This document shows positions 1 through 7,959 of a stretch of 46,429 bases of DNA, piece by piece; the stretch's first letter is position 1; each line of letters opens with the position of its first letter. Made by a program: the position numbers and the translations under genes. The stretch comes from an uncultured Bacteroidia bacterium (GTDB lineage Bacteria; Bacteroidota; Bacteroidia; Bacteroidales; F082), in assembly GCA_902771635.1 (NCBI GenBank), contig CACXXW010000019.1, positions 1 to 46,429 of the forward strand, in the 5' to 3' direction. The notes under the pieces were generated by a model, which worked only from the letters and a program-made list of their open reading frames with translations, had not been told where the DNA came from and ran no database searches.

Positions 1-785
1 TTACCCAGGATGAGGATGTCGGGGCGCACACCTTCGTGGTCGCAAGCCAACATTTTACCCGTACGGGCGATACCGCATTGCACCTCGTCGGCCATGAACA
101 GCACGTTGTACTTCTTGCAGATGTCATAGCACTTCTTCAAGTAACCATCATCCGGCACGTAGACACCAGCCTCACCTTGGATGGGTTCCAGCAGGAAACC
201 AGCGATCTCATTGCCTTCCTTGGCCAACACTTGCTCCAGAGCATCGGGGTCGTTGTAAGGGATGCGGATAAAACCGGGAGTCATAGGGCCGTAGTTGGCA
301 TACGACTCGGGGTCGTTACTCATCGTTATGATGGTGATGGTACGGCCGTGGAAGTTGCCTTCGCAGCACACGATCTTCACCTTGTCATTCGGGATACCTT
401 TCTTGACGACACCCCAACGGCGAGCCAACTTCAGACCCGTTTCGTCAGCTTCGGCGCCCGAGTTCATGGGCAATACCTTGTCGTAGCCGAAATATTCAGT
501 CACATATTTCTCCCACACGCCGAGAGCGTCGTTATAGAAGGCGCGGCTGCTGAGGGTGAGGCGCTCGGCCTGGTCGGTCATAGCCTTAATGATTTTCGGG
601 TGGCAGTGGCCTTGGTTGACAGCGGAATATGCTGACAGGAAGTCAAAATATTCTTTGCCTTCGACGTCCCACACCTTGGCGCCCTTACCCTTGGCGAGGA
701 CGACTGGCAGCGGGTGATAGTTATGGGCACCGTACTTGGCTTCCAGGTCCATAGCTTGTTGTGATGATGTGATTTTTTCGATCAT
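1..785 (-). CDS. rocD: Ornithine--oxo-acid aminotransferase, 3'-truncated by window edge
   Basis: A class-III PLP aminotransferase that moves the delta-amino group of ornithine to 2-oxoglutarate, giving glutamate semialdehyde (arginine/proline metabolism, cytosol). About 261 N-terminal residues are visible, starting MIEKITSSQQAMDLE at the ATG at 785. Visible family features are the substrate-cap segment (YGAHNYHPLPVVLAKG), the cofactor-phosphate motif NSGAEADETGLKLAR near residue 108, GNFHGRT near 143, the E-P-I-Q-G-E stretch near 200 and the PLP aspartate in ADEVQ near 233. The Schiff-base lysine lies beyond the window. The family usually reads EAVETA where this protein has EADETG. The sequence matches ornithine aminotransferases better than other class-III enzymes. 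A -7 box (TACCTTTG) lies about 50 nt upstream of the start. Confidence 0.9.
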   Translation of the reverse strand, partial: MIEKITSSQQAMDLEAKYGAHNYHPLPVVLAKGKGAKVWDVEGKEYFDFLSAYSAVNQGHCHPKIIKAMTDQAERLTLSSRAFYNDALGVWEKYVTEYFGYDKVLPMNSGAEADETGLKLARRWGVVKKGIPNDKVKIVCCEGNFHGRTITIITMSNDPESYANYGPMTPGFIRIPYNDPDALEQVLAKEGNEIAGFLLEPIQGEAGVYVPDDGYLKKCYDICKKYNVLFMADEVQCGIARTGKMLACDHEGVRPDILILG

Positions 786-833
786 GATTGTTGTTTATTT
801 AAAATTTAAAGATTTAAGATTCAAAAATTCGTG

Positions 834-841
834 CAAAGGTA
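834..841 (-). promoter_or_regulatory. Bacteroidetes-type -7 box for rocD
   Basis: TACCTTTG on the minus strand fits the TAnnTTTG consensus used by the primary sigma factor of Bacteroidetes. I see no clear TTTG at the -33 position. Distance to the rocD ATG is about 49 nt. Confidence 0.5.
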
Positions 842-860
842 AGGTTTTATTTTCAAGGTT

Positions 861-2285
861 TTACACTTTTGCCCGTTTTTTCCGAACAATTTTGTAGGCG
901 ATTAGCAGAGCTATGAAAAAAAGTGCAATAGCCAGCAAGCCGAAGAAGGCCAAACGATATTGGTTGCGTTGAGTTTGGAGGGTTTGGATTTGTTCGGATT
1001 GGGATTCGTATTGTTGAAGAAGGCCTTGTGATTCGTCTTGAAGGGTACTTATCTGGTCGTACAAATCATTGTTTTCACGAAGAAGACCATCGTATTGCTC
1101 TTTGAAATCTTTAAGTTCAAGCCCCATGTCATTGAATTTTCCAAGGCGAGCATAATTCAAAATTAAAGGTATTTTTATTGTAGAATACGCAATAGAAATT
1201 CCTGTTTTTGATTTCAACTCATCTATTAGATTCAAATAATATAAAGATTTATTCGGCTCTGAAAGGTATGAATAAACCAATCCCAGTCCAATAGATGCAA
1301 GCATCTGACCAGAAACATTTGATGATGATTTTGCCAATTCGAAAGCTTTATTATACCATACTTCGGCATCTTTGTAATTATCATTATTATATAATGCATT
1401 TCCCATTTCAACCAATAAATCAACTTTGTCATTCGCATCAACAACAATACCATTTGATTCTAATAGTTCAATAATAGAATAAGCCTTCCTATAATAATAA
1501 CTAGCCGAATCAAATTTGTAATTCTCTTTTACGAAAAGTTGCCCATAGTTTTTATAGACTGTAATTAACAACCCATAATCACCAGCAGCTTCTATCTTAG
1601 GGATGACATCCAAAAAGACTTCTTTTGCTTTGACTGTATTACCCCATTCCATATAGACACCTGCCAAATCTGATTCAACCCTCAAGGACATTAATGTATC
1701 TTTCAATGAAACAAAAATATCCCTACTTTTTTTTAAACCATCTTCTGCTTCGCCAAAACACATTGATTGATACTTGATTATTGCGACATTACGCAATGCC
1801 TTTGCCTTTAGAAGGCTGTCTTTAATCTTATCAGCCGTTTCTAACACTTTTTCATAAATAGTATAAGCCGTGTCAATATGTCCAATAACATGCTCATAAT
1901 ATGCCTGCATCCACAAATCGTACATAGCTTCTTGCTTTTTACCAATTGAAGAATGAATCAAATAAGCCGACCTTAGATTGTTTTGGGCAAGTTCATTGTC
2001 TCCATGATCACCATAAAACATGCCTAAATTATAAGTTGCCACTGCCTCTAAATCGGCAAATCCAAGTTCTTTTGATTCTTTAATAGCCTTTTCGCTCCAA
2101 TCAACACACTCATCAAACGAATAATCAAAGAACGCTTTGGATAGTTCCATCATAGTCTCCACCTTCTCGCGCCCTTCCTGCTTTGCCATGACGCTCTCAA
2201 GGCTATCTATAACCCGTGTCTCATCCTGTGCGAAGATGAAAGTAGTCAAAAAAGAAAGAATCAATATGTTGAACACCCTTTTCAT
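861..2285 (-). CDS. TPR-repeat membrane-anchored protein with coiled coil, no output domain
   Basis: A 474-residue protein starting at the ATG at 2285; this A is shared with the TGA stop of the upstream MBL gene (TGATG overlap), so the two are translationally coupled. An N-terminal signal peptide (MKRVFNILILSFLTTFIFAQ) is followed by about eight TPR-like helical hairpins (residues ~50-370, for example ALRNVAIIKYQS and LLVEMGNALYNNDNYKDAE). Next come a Q/E-rich coiled coil (~405-440), one TM helix near 445-467 (LAFFGLLAIALFFIALLIAY) and a short basic tail. This is the layout of Bacteroidetes TPR sensor proteins (histidine kinase or LuxR type), but it stops just after the TM with no kinase or HTH. 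The stretch 1140-2130 is visibly more A/T-rich than its neighbours. Function unknown; it could act as a scaffold or as a sensor with a separate partner. Confidence 0.75.
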   Translation of the reverse strand: MKRVFNILILSFLTTFIFAQDETRVIDSLESVMAKQEGREKVETMMELSKAFFDYSFDECVDWSEKAIKESKELGFADLEAVATYNLGMFYGDHGDNELAQNNLRSAYLIHSSIGKKQEAMYDLWMQAYYEHVIGHIDTAYTIYEKVLETADKIKDSLLKAKALRNVAIIKYQSMCFGEAEDGLKKSRDIFVSLKDTLMSLRVESDLAGVYMEWGNTVKAKEVFLDVIPKIEAAGDYGLLITVYKNYGQLFVKENYKFDSASYYYRKAYSIIELLESNGIVVDANDKVDLLVEMGNALYNNDNYKDAEVWYNKAFELAKSSSNVSGQMLASIGLGLVYSYLSEPNKSLYYLNLIDELKSKTGISIAYSTIKIPLILNYARLGKFNDMGLELKDFKEQYDGLLRENNDLYDQISTLQDESQGLLQQYESQSEQIQTLQTQRNQYRLAFFGLLAIALFFIALLIAYKIVRKKRAKV

Positions 2286-2926
2286 CAAAGGAACATATTA
2301 TACTTTCTTTCATCAAAGATGGTCGTGATTTCGCCATGGCCGGAATACACTTCCGTATCATCGGGCAGATGGAACAGCCGTTCGATGATGTTGGTGCGAA
2401 GCTGCTCGTAGTTGCCACCAGGAAAGTCCGTACGACCGATGCTGCGGCAGAAGAGCGCGTCGCCCGTGAACACCCAACCCTCGATTTCGGCATAGAGACT
2501 TATACTGCCCATGGCATGGCCTGGCGTGCTGATGACCTCGAGGGTGCTCTCCCCCACCTTGATGATCTCGCCATCTTCCAAATCGACATCGGGAAGGTCG
2601 CTGTCACCCAAAAGCGGCATCCCAAACATAGCAGACTGTTGCCGCGAACGAAGGAAGTCGTTCTTCACATTAGGATGCGCCGCCACTTTGATACCGTAAC
2701 GCTTTTTCACCGCGATGTTACCCACGATATGGTCGATATGGCCATGCGTATTGATAGCCATCAGCGGCTTGAGGTTATGGCTGTCGATGAAACCGAAGAG
2801 TTCGTTTTCCTCGCCTGCATTCGAGCAGCCGGGGTCGATGATGACACATTCCTTGGTGTTGTCATCGTAAACGACATAAGTGTTTTCCGCAAAGGGATTG
2901 AAGACAAATTGTTCCAGTTTAAGCAT
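2285..2926 (-). CDS. MBL-fold metallo-hydrolase (glyoxalase II-like)
   Basis: A 213-residue cytosolic hydrolase of the glyoxalase II-like metallo-beta-lactamase group. The metal-binding motif THGHIDH is at residues 60-66 (H61, H63, D65, H66). Further ligands are H137 in TPGHAMGS, D156 in FTGDALF and H197 in YSGHGE. The SIGRTDFPGG segment (~162-171) is typical of YcbL/GloB-like enzymes. I chose the ATG at 2926 (MLKLEQFVFNPF) because residues upstream of it come from an intergenic palindromic repeat. The exact substrate (S-lactoylglutathione-like thioester or persulfide) cannot be told from sequence. It is the first gene of an operon with the TPR protein. Confidence 0.85.
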   Translation of the reverse strand: MLKLEQFVFNPFAENTYVVYDDNTKECVIIDPGCSNAGEENELFGFIDSHNLKPLMAINTHGHIDHIVGNIAVKKRYGIKVAAHPNVKNDFLRSRQQSAMFGMPLLGDSDLPDVDLEDGEIIKVGESTLEVISTPGHAMGSISLYAEIEGWVFTGDALFCRSIGRTDFPGGNYEQLRTNIIERLFHLPDDTEVYSGHGEITTIFDERKYNMFL

Positions 2927-2943
2927 AGTATCTTTTTTGGTAC

Positions 2944-2993
2944 GGCCTTTCGACAGGCTCAAGGGCCTAAGGTTGTTGAGTCTGTCGAAGCCC
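2944..2993. repeat. Palindromic interspersed repeat, copy 1
   Basis: Inverted arms GGCCTTTCGACAGGCTCA and TGAGTCTGTCGAAGCC flank a loop of about 15 nt. Related copies occur at 10609-10634, 29737-29780 and 33794-33862, always between genes. This copy lies between the minus-strand -7 box at 3012-3019 and the MBL start codon, so it should fold as a hairpin in that 5' UTR. Confidence 0.75.
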
Positions 2994-3011
2994 TACATTC
3001 TTTTGCGAGGG

Positions 3012-3019
3012 CAAAGATA
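3012..3019 (-). promoter_or_regulatory. -7 box for the MBL/TPR operon
   Basis: TATCTTTG on the minus strand. It is divergent from the plus-strand -7 box at 3053-3060. Confidence 0.5.
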
Positions 3020-3052
3020 AGGTTTTTTCCACAATAATCTAAAGAAATTGCC

Positions 3053-3060
3053 TATCTTTG
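3053..3060 (+). promoter_or_regulatory. -7 box for the outer-membrane protein gene
   Basis: TATCTTTG lies 19 nt upstream of the ATG at 3079, giving a very short 5' UTR. This also argues against the in-frame TTG inside this box being the start codon. Confidence 0.55.
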
Positions 3061-3078
3061 TCCGCTAATTTGGTATTC

Positions 3079-6000
3079 ATGTTGTCGAAAAAACGATACG
3101 CGATTCTCTTGTTACTTCTCATGGCCATGATTCCCATGGCTCATGCCCAGTTCTACAACGGCATGAACATGCCCTTCGGTAAGAACCGCGTGCAATATGG
3201 CGACTTCCATTGGTCGTACTACATGAACGACAACTTCGATGTGTATTTCTACCAAGGCGGCAACGACCTTGCACAATATGCCCAAGCCTACGCCAAAGTG
3301 CAGATTCCTCAGTTGGAAAACCGCCTAAACAGTCGCTTCAGCAAGAAAATCCAATTCCTCGTATTCAACAGCAAAAGCGACTTCAAGCAGAGCAACATCA
3401 ACCTTGAGGAAGAGGAAAACGGCAACACGGGCGGCATCACCAAAATCATAGGCACAAAGGTCATTCTTTACTTCGACGGCGACTACACCCATTTCGAAGC
3501 ACAAATCCGAGAAGGCATCGCTCGACTGCTGTTCAGCCAAGTGATGAATGGCACATCGATAGGTTCGCAACTGCGCAGCAGTTACCGCTACGACATACCA
3601 CAATGGTTCCAGGATGGTTTGGTGGCTTTCATCGCTGGTAACTGGGACTGTTACAAGGAAGCCCAACTGCAACGCGGCATAACATCGGGTAGTTACAAGA
3701 AAATCAACCATCTGCGCGATGAAGACGCCTTGATTGCGGGTTATTCCTTCTGGAATTTCATCGATGAAAAGTACGGCAGCAAGTCGTTCAACGACATCAT
3801 GACCTTGGCCGAAAGCACACAAAATGTGAAGAAATCGCTGCTCTATGTCACCGGCAAGGAATATAACGCTTTGGTCGAGGAATGGTTTGAATACTACAAG
3901 GCGCGCTACGAGAGCCTTTTGGTCAACCAACCCACCGACCTGATGAAGCTGAAATACAAGAAGTACCGCACTTTCACGCAGCCTTCTATTAGCCCGAACG
4001 GCAAATACATCGCCTATGTCAGTAACGATGAGGGCAAGATACGCCTTTGGCTCCAAGACCTGCAAAGCGGCAAACGGCAACAACTCTTCAAGGCAGGCTA
4101 CCGCTCCGACGAGAATATCGACACTTCGTTCCCTCTTTTGGCTTGGCATCCCAACGGTGAAATCCTGTCGTTCATCCTTGAGGAAGAAGGCAAAATCCAA
4201 CTCTACAATTTGGATGTCAACAGCGGAAAGAAAGCCAGCACCTATCTCTTCGATTTCCAGAAGGTCAGTTCGTTCTCGTATGCCCATAAGAGTCGCAAGA
4301 TTGTGTTGGCTGCCACTCGCATGGGCAAGCCCGACATTTATGTCTACAATCTGTTTTCCAATACTTTGGAGCAAATCACCAACGACTACCACACCGACCT
4401 GAATCCCGTCTTCACCATCGATGACCGACAAATCGTGTTCAGCTCCAACCGCGACAACGACACACTGAAAGTGGATGAAAAAATCAGGTTCCAAAACAAG
4501 CAATTCGACCTGTTTGCTTACAATTATATTAATAAAGGTGCGGTGCTCCAAAACCTGACCCAGCAACGCCTTTCGAATAGCATCCTGCCTGAGCCTCTCA
4601 AGGATGGTAGCCTGCTCTACTTGAATGACACAAGCGGCTTCTACAACCTCTACCAAATCCGCTTTGATAGTGCCATCAGCCATATCGACACCATTGTACA
4701 CTATCGCTATTTCGGTAAAAAAGAACAACTTACGGACTATTCCACCAACATCATCGATTATAGCTACCAGCCTCGCGACCACAAAGCCGCCATGCTGATG
4801 GCCGACCAAAATGGGGAGAAGTTCTTCCTGTCGCCCATCTTGCGCGGTCATGAACAAAGCCTCAGCCAGATGAGTCCGTACGCACAAAAAAGGCTGCTCA
4901 ACGAGTTGCGAAAGAAAGAAAACGACTCGGTCATAGAGCCCATTTCCAAGCACCGTTTCTCAACCAGCTATCGTTATGCCCGACGCAAACGGCCAATCAA
5001 TGGTCCCTTAGGTGTCGACTCAACCCAAGTCGTTCAAGACAATGGTCCTGCACCCAAACCACGGCAGAAAGACACCATACAACATCCGAACAACTATTAT
5101 GTGGAGCTCTTTACCGATGAGCTGATGAGTCAAATCGACTTCACCAGCATGAACTACAGTTACCAACCCTTCAGCGGCGGCGGTATGCCCATCTATCTCA
5201 ACTCAGGGTTCAACATCTTCCTCGGCACCAAGATGAAAGACCTGATGGAAGACTACAAAATCGAGCTCGGCGTGAAGCTCAACACCAGCCTCACCAACAA
5301 CGAATACTTGCTGCGTTTCAGCGATTACAGCAAACGCTTGGACAAGAGCATCACCCTGCACCGCTATGTCACTGACGACAACTCAAGCTACTACTATCGC
5401 ACATTCACCAACGAGGCCTTTTATACCTTGAGCTATCCTTTCAGCGAAATACTAAGTCTGCGAGGCACAGCCATCTACCGCAACGACCATCGTGTCAACT
5501 TAGCCATTGACAATTACAGTCTGGCCGACAAAGATGTTTACGAGAACTGGGGTGGTTTGCGAGCCGAATTGGTTTACGACAACTCGAAGAAAATCGGAAC
5601 TAACCTGCTCGTTGGGGCAAGAGGAAAAGTGTTTGCCGAATACTACCAACGCATCGCGCGCAACACCAATAACATGATTGTTGTCGGTTTCGATTACAGG
5701 AACTACACGCGTATCAGTCGCAACTTCATTTGGGCCAACCGCATTGCCGGCAGCAGTTCGTTCGGACAGCAAAAGCTCATCTATTATATGGGCGGTGTCG
5801 ACAACTGGATCTTTGCCTCCTTTGACCAAGGGGCACCCGTCGACTACACGCAAAACTACGCCTATCAGACCCTTGCCACCAACATGCGAGGTTTCAGGCA
5901 GAACATTCGCAACGGTAACAACTTCGTTGTATTGAACAGCGAGTTGCGCTTCCCAGTGTTCAGCTACTTCTCTAACCGTCCCATCAACCTCAAGTTCATC

Positions 6001-6279
6001 AAGGACTTCCAGATTGTAGCCTTCGGCGACCTTGGCACCGCTTGGACAGGCTGGAATCCTTACGACCCGAGCAACTCGCTCTATAACACGCACATTAGTG
6101 ACGGGAATCTGAACATCACCGTCACCGAGATGAAAGAACCTTTGGTGGGCGGCATTGGCTTTGGCCTACGCACCACCATCTTAGGCTACTTCATCAGAGG
6201 CGACATGGCTTGGGGAATTCAAGACGGACAAATTTCGAAAAAACCTCGCTATTATCTGTCGTTCAATCTCGATTTCTGA
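3079..6279 (+). CDS. Outer-membrane protein: degenerate peptidase-like domain, TolB-type propeller and beta-barrel
   Basis: A 1066-residue exported protein. A signal peptide (MLSKKRYAILLLLLMAMIP, cut near AHAQ) is followed by a domain (~25-290) that resembles peptidase MA/gluzincin domains (IREGIARLLF and YDIPQWFQDGLVAFIAG), but no HExxH motif is present where the zinc helix would be. Residues ~300-620 hold TolB-like WD40/PD40 propeller repeats (PSISPNGKYIAYVSNDEGKI, FTIDDRQIVFSSNRDND). After a linker, residues ~690-1066 are a D15/surface-antigen-like beta-barrel ending in the aromatic beta-signal YLSFNLDF. It probably sits in the outer membrane with the propeller in the periplasm. Similar Bacteroidales proteins are annotated 'TolB-like' or 'translocation protein'. 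Its 3' end overlaps the convergent lolE-like gene by 28 nt. Confidence 0.8.
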   Translation: MLSKKRYAILLLLLMAMIPMAHAQFYNGMNMPFGKNRVQYGDFHWSYYMNDNFDVYFYQGGNDLAQYAQAYAKVQIPQLENRLNSRFSKKIQFLVFNSKSDFKQSNINLEEEENGNTGGITKIIGTKVILYFDGDYTHFEAQIREGIARLLFSQVMNGTSIGSQLRSSYRYDIPQWFQDGLVAFIAGNWDCYKEAQLQRGITSGSYKKINHLRDEDALIAGYSFWNFIDEKYGSKSFNDIMTLAESTQNVKKSLLYVTGKEYNALVEEWFEYYKARYESLLVNQPTDLMKLKYKKYRTFTQPSISPNGKYIAYVSNDEGKIRLWLQDLQSGKRQQLFKAGYRSDENIDTSFPLLAWHPNGEILSFILEEEGKIQLYNLDVNSGKKASTYLFDFQKVSSFSYAHKSRKIVLAATRMGKPDIYVYNLFSNTLEQITNDYHTDLNPVFTIDDRQIVFSSNRDNDTLKVDEKIRFQNKQFDLFAYNYINKGAVLQNLTQQRLSNSILPEPLKDGSLLYLNDTSGFYNLYQIRFDSAISHIDTIVHYRYFGKKEQLTDYSTNIIDYSYQPRDHKAAMLMADQNGEKFFLSPILRGHEQSLSQMSPYAQKRLLNELRKKENDSVIEPISKHRFSTSYRYARRKRPINGPLGVDSTQVVQDNGPAPKPRQKDTIQHPNNYYVELFTDELMSQIDFTSMNYSYQPFSGGGMPIYLNSGFNIFLGTKMKDLMEDYKIELGVKLNTSLTNNEYLLRFSDYSKRLDKSITLHRYVTDDNSSYYYRTFTNEAFYTLSYPFSEILSLRGTAIYRNDHRVNLAIDNYSLADKDVYENWGGLRAELVYDNSKKIGTNLLVGARGKVFAEYYQRIARNTNNMIVVGFDYRNYTRISRNFIWANRIAGSSSFGQQKLIYYMGGVDNWIFASFDQGAPVDYTQNYAYQTLATNMRGFRQNIRNGNNFVVLNSELRFPVFSYFSNRPINLKFIKDFQIVAFGDLGTAWTGWNPYDPSNSLYNTHISDGNLNITVTEMKEPLVGGIGFGLRTTILGYFIRGDMAWGIQDGQISKKPRYYLSFNLDF

Positions 6280-7499
6280 GTGTTAGCCTTTCTCATGGCG
6301 TGACGCACAGTAAGGAAGGCAGAGGTGCAGCCCACCACCAAAATCGTAGCGAAAATCAGCAACACATCTTTCAGTTTCAAAAGCACGGGATAGGCATCCA
6401 CAACATAGTTGCCACCTGTTCCGAACTTCACAAAACCGAATTGCTGCTGCAACAACACCAAAATGATGCCCAATAGCAATCCTATGATACCGCCGGCCAC
6501 GGAAATCAGCAAGCCTTCATTCATGAAGATTTTCTGAATCAGACGGTTATCGGCACCCATAGCCTTCAAGATTTCCGTGTCCTTGCGCTTGTCGATCATC
6601 AGCATGGAGAGTGAACCGACCACATTGAAAGTGGCCAAAATCAAGATGAAAGTGAGGATGACATACACCGCCCACTTTTCGGAACGCATGATTCTATAAA
6701 GTGTCTCCTGTTGTTCTTGTTGGTTCTTCACCGTGTAATCCTCGCCTATTATGGAGGCAACCGACTTCTTTACCTTATTAATATCGGTGTTCGGAGCTGT
6801 AAAAAGTTCCACATTCGTGGCTTTATTCTCATATTCAAGTAGTTCCGAGAGCAAATCGAATGGCACTAGCACCAGTTTCTCATCCTGTTCCTGCTCGGTG
6901 GAGAAGACACTACGCACAGTCAGCACATCGGAGTTGAAGCTGTTTTCGAGGCTCATCAGCGATGCATTGCCGCGCTTGGGCACATAAATGCGCACCATGG
7001 CGTAAGGATTGTACGCATTAATACCAAGATACCACGCCACACCTGCGCCGGGAATAGCGAAATAATGCTCATCCTCATCTGAAAGTACCAAATCACCACC
7101 ACCGAAAACAACTTCTTTCAAACGAGTAATCTTTTGGTACTCCAAGCCAACACCCTTCACCTGCCCGATATGTTGTTTGTCATTGGCACGGAAAAGCGCA
7201 TCTTCGGTAATTGTTGGAATTACATAGTCAACACCTTGAATATCTTTAAGTTGGCCTAAAGGAAAAACCGTCAAGTCGATGGTCTTGCCTTTCACCGGTG
7301 AGATTTGCAAATCGGGAGTGAGGCGGTTGTTCATCGAAGAAATCACCTTCTCCAGTCCATTGAAGGCCGACAGCACCACAATGAGCGCAAATGAGCCTAC
7401 ACTAATACCCAAAATGGAAATCCATGTGATGATATTAATGAGGTTGTGGCTCTTCTTGGCCAGCAGGTAACGGTTTGCTATGAACAGCGGCAGTCTCAC
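6252..7499 (-). CDS. ABC transporter permease, LolC/LolE family
   Basis: A 415-residue inner-membrane FtsX-type permease. It starts with GTG at 7499, overlapping the TGA of rbfA by 4 nt (GTGA). TM1 is near residues 20-45 (IITWISILGISVGSFALIVV). A periplasmic MacB-like domain follows (~46-275), then TM2-TM4 (~280-310, ~325-360 and ~380-400) with the FtsX-type segment MLMIDKRKDTEILKAMGA. Length and topology fit the permease that releases lipoproteins from the inner membrane to a carrier. No ATPase gene (LolD) is adjacent. rbfA-lolE pairing is common in Bacteroidetes. The start MRLPLFIANRYLLAKKSHNLIN is typical of the family. Confidence 0.82.
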   Translation of the reverse strand: MRLPLFIANRYLLAKKSHNLINIITWISILGISVGSFALIVVLSAFNGLEKVISSMNNRLTPDLQISPVKGKTIDLTVFPLGQLKDIQGVDYVIPTITEDALFRANDKQHIGQVKGVGLEYQKITRLKEVVFGGGDLVLSDEDEHYFAIPGAGVAWYLGINAYNPYAMVRIYVPKRGNASLMSLENSFNSDVLTVRSVFSTEQEQDEKLVLVPFDLLSELLEYENKATNVELFTAPNTDINKVKKSVASIIGEDYTVKNQQEQQETLYRIMRSEKWAVYVILTFILILATFNVVGSLSMLMIDKRKDTEILKAMGADNRLIQKIFMNEGLLISVAGGIIGLLLGIILVLLQQQFGFVKFGTGGNYVVDAYPVLLKLKDVLLIFATILVVGCTSAFLTVRHAMRKANTQKSRLNDR

Positions 7500-7840
7500 T
7501 TTTCGGGATGCAGCAGGTTATCGATGTTTTCGATATAGTCGAGCGAGTCGTCCTCGATGAAACGCAACTCAGGCACTACACGCATTTGGTGGCGGATACG
7601 GTTGCCCAGCAGGCCCCGGATAGCTTTGGCATTTTGGCCTACCTCCTCCACGACCTTTTTCTTCTCATCCACACCGAACACACTCAGATACACACGCGCA
7701 TACGAGAGGTCGGAAGTGACATTGACGCGCGTCACGGTAATCATCAGCGAAGGCACTTTCGGTTTCAGTTCCTTCTGGAAAATATCACCTAATTCTTTTA
7801 GTAACAGCTTGTTTACTTTTTCTAGTCTCTTACCCTCCAT
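7496..7840 (-). CDS. rbfA: Ribosome-binding factor A
   Basis: A 114-residue KH-like protein that binds the 30S subunit and helps mature the 5' end of 16S rRNA. Conserved features seen are the N-terminal helix (KRLEKVNKLLLKELGDIFQ), the strand region MITVTRVNVTSDLSYARVY with the family's D-L-x-x-A-x-V-Y-x-S signature, and the C-terminal R-x-x-P-E-L-R-F-I segment followed by an acidic stretch (DDSLDYIENIDNLL). Length is normal for the family. A minus-strand -7 box (TATTTTTG, 7864-7871) sits 24 nt upstream. It is co-transcribed with the lolE-like gene. Confidence 0.93.
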   Translation of the reverse strand: MEGKRLEKVNKLLLKELGDIFQKELKPKVPSLMITVTRVNVTSDLSYARVYLSVFGVDEKKKVVEEVGQNAKAIRGLLGNRIRHQMRVVPELRFIEDDSLDYIENIDNLLHPEK

Positions 7841-7863
7841 AATTCAGTTTTCTTTTTTGTTTG

Positions 7864-7871
7864 CAAAAATA
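7864..7871 (-). promoter_or_regulatory. -7 box for rbfA-lolE
   Basis: TATTTTTG on the minus strand, 24 nt from the rbfA start codon. Confidence 0.45.
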
Positions 7872-7922
7872 GGCATTTCTTTTGAAATCTTTCGGAAAAG
7901 CATTCAGTAAACTGAAAATGTT

Positions 7923-7930
7923 TATTTTTG
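7923..7930 (+). promoter_or_regulatory. -7 box for the secreted subtilisin gene
   Basis: TATTTTTG on the plus strand, 30 nt upstream of the ATG at 7960. Confidence 0.5.
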
Positions 7931-7959
7931 CGAACTGAAACATAAATAATTACATTCCC

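Noticed and set aside
36-635. A 199-codon plus-strand open frame over rocD
   Set aside because: It is the antisense shadow of the aminotransferase frame, which carries recognisable catalytic motifs.
3325-4953. A 542-codon open frame on the minus strand inside the outer-membrane protein gene
   Set aside because: The plus-strand frame has a signal peptide, propeller repeats and a beta-barrel end. The antisense translation shows no domain and a composition typical of a codon shadow.
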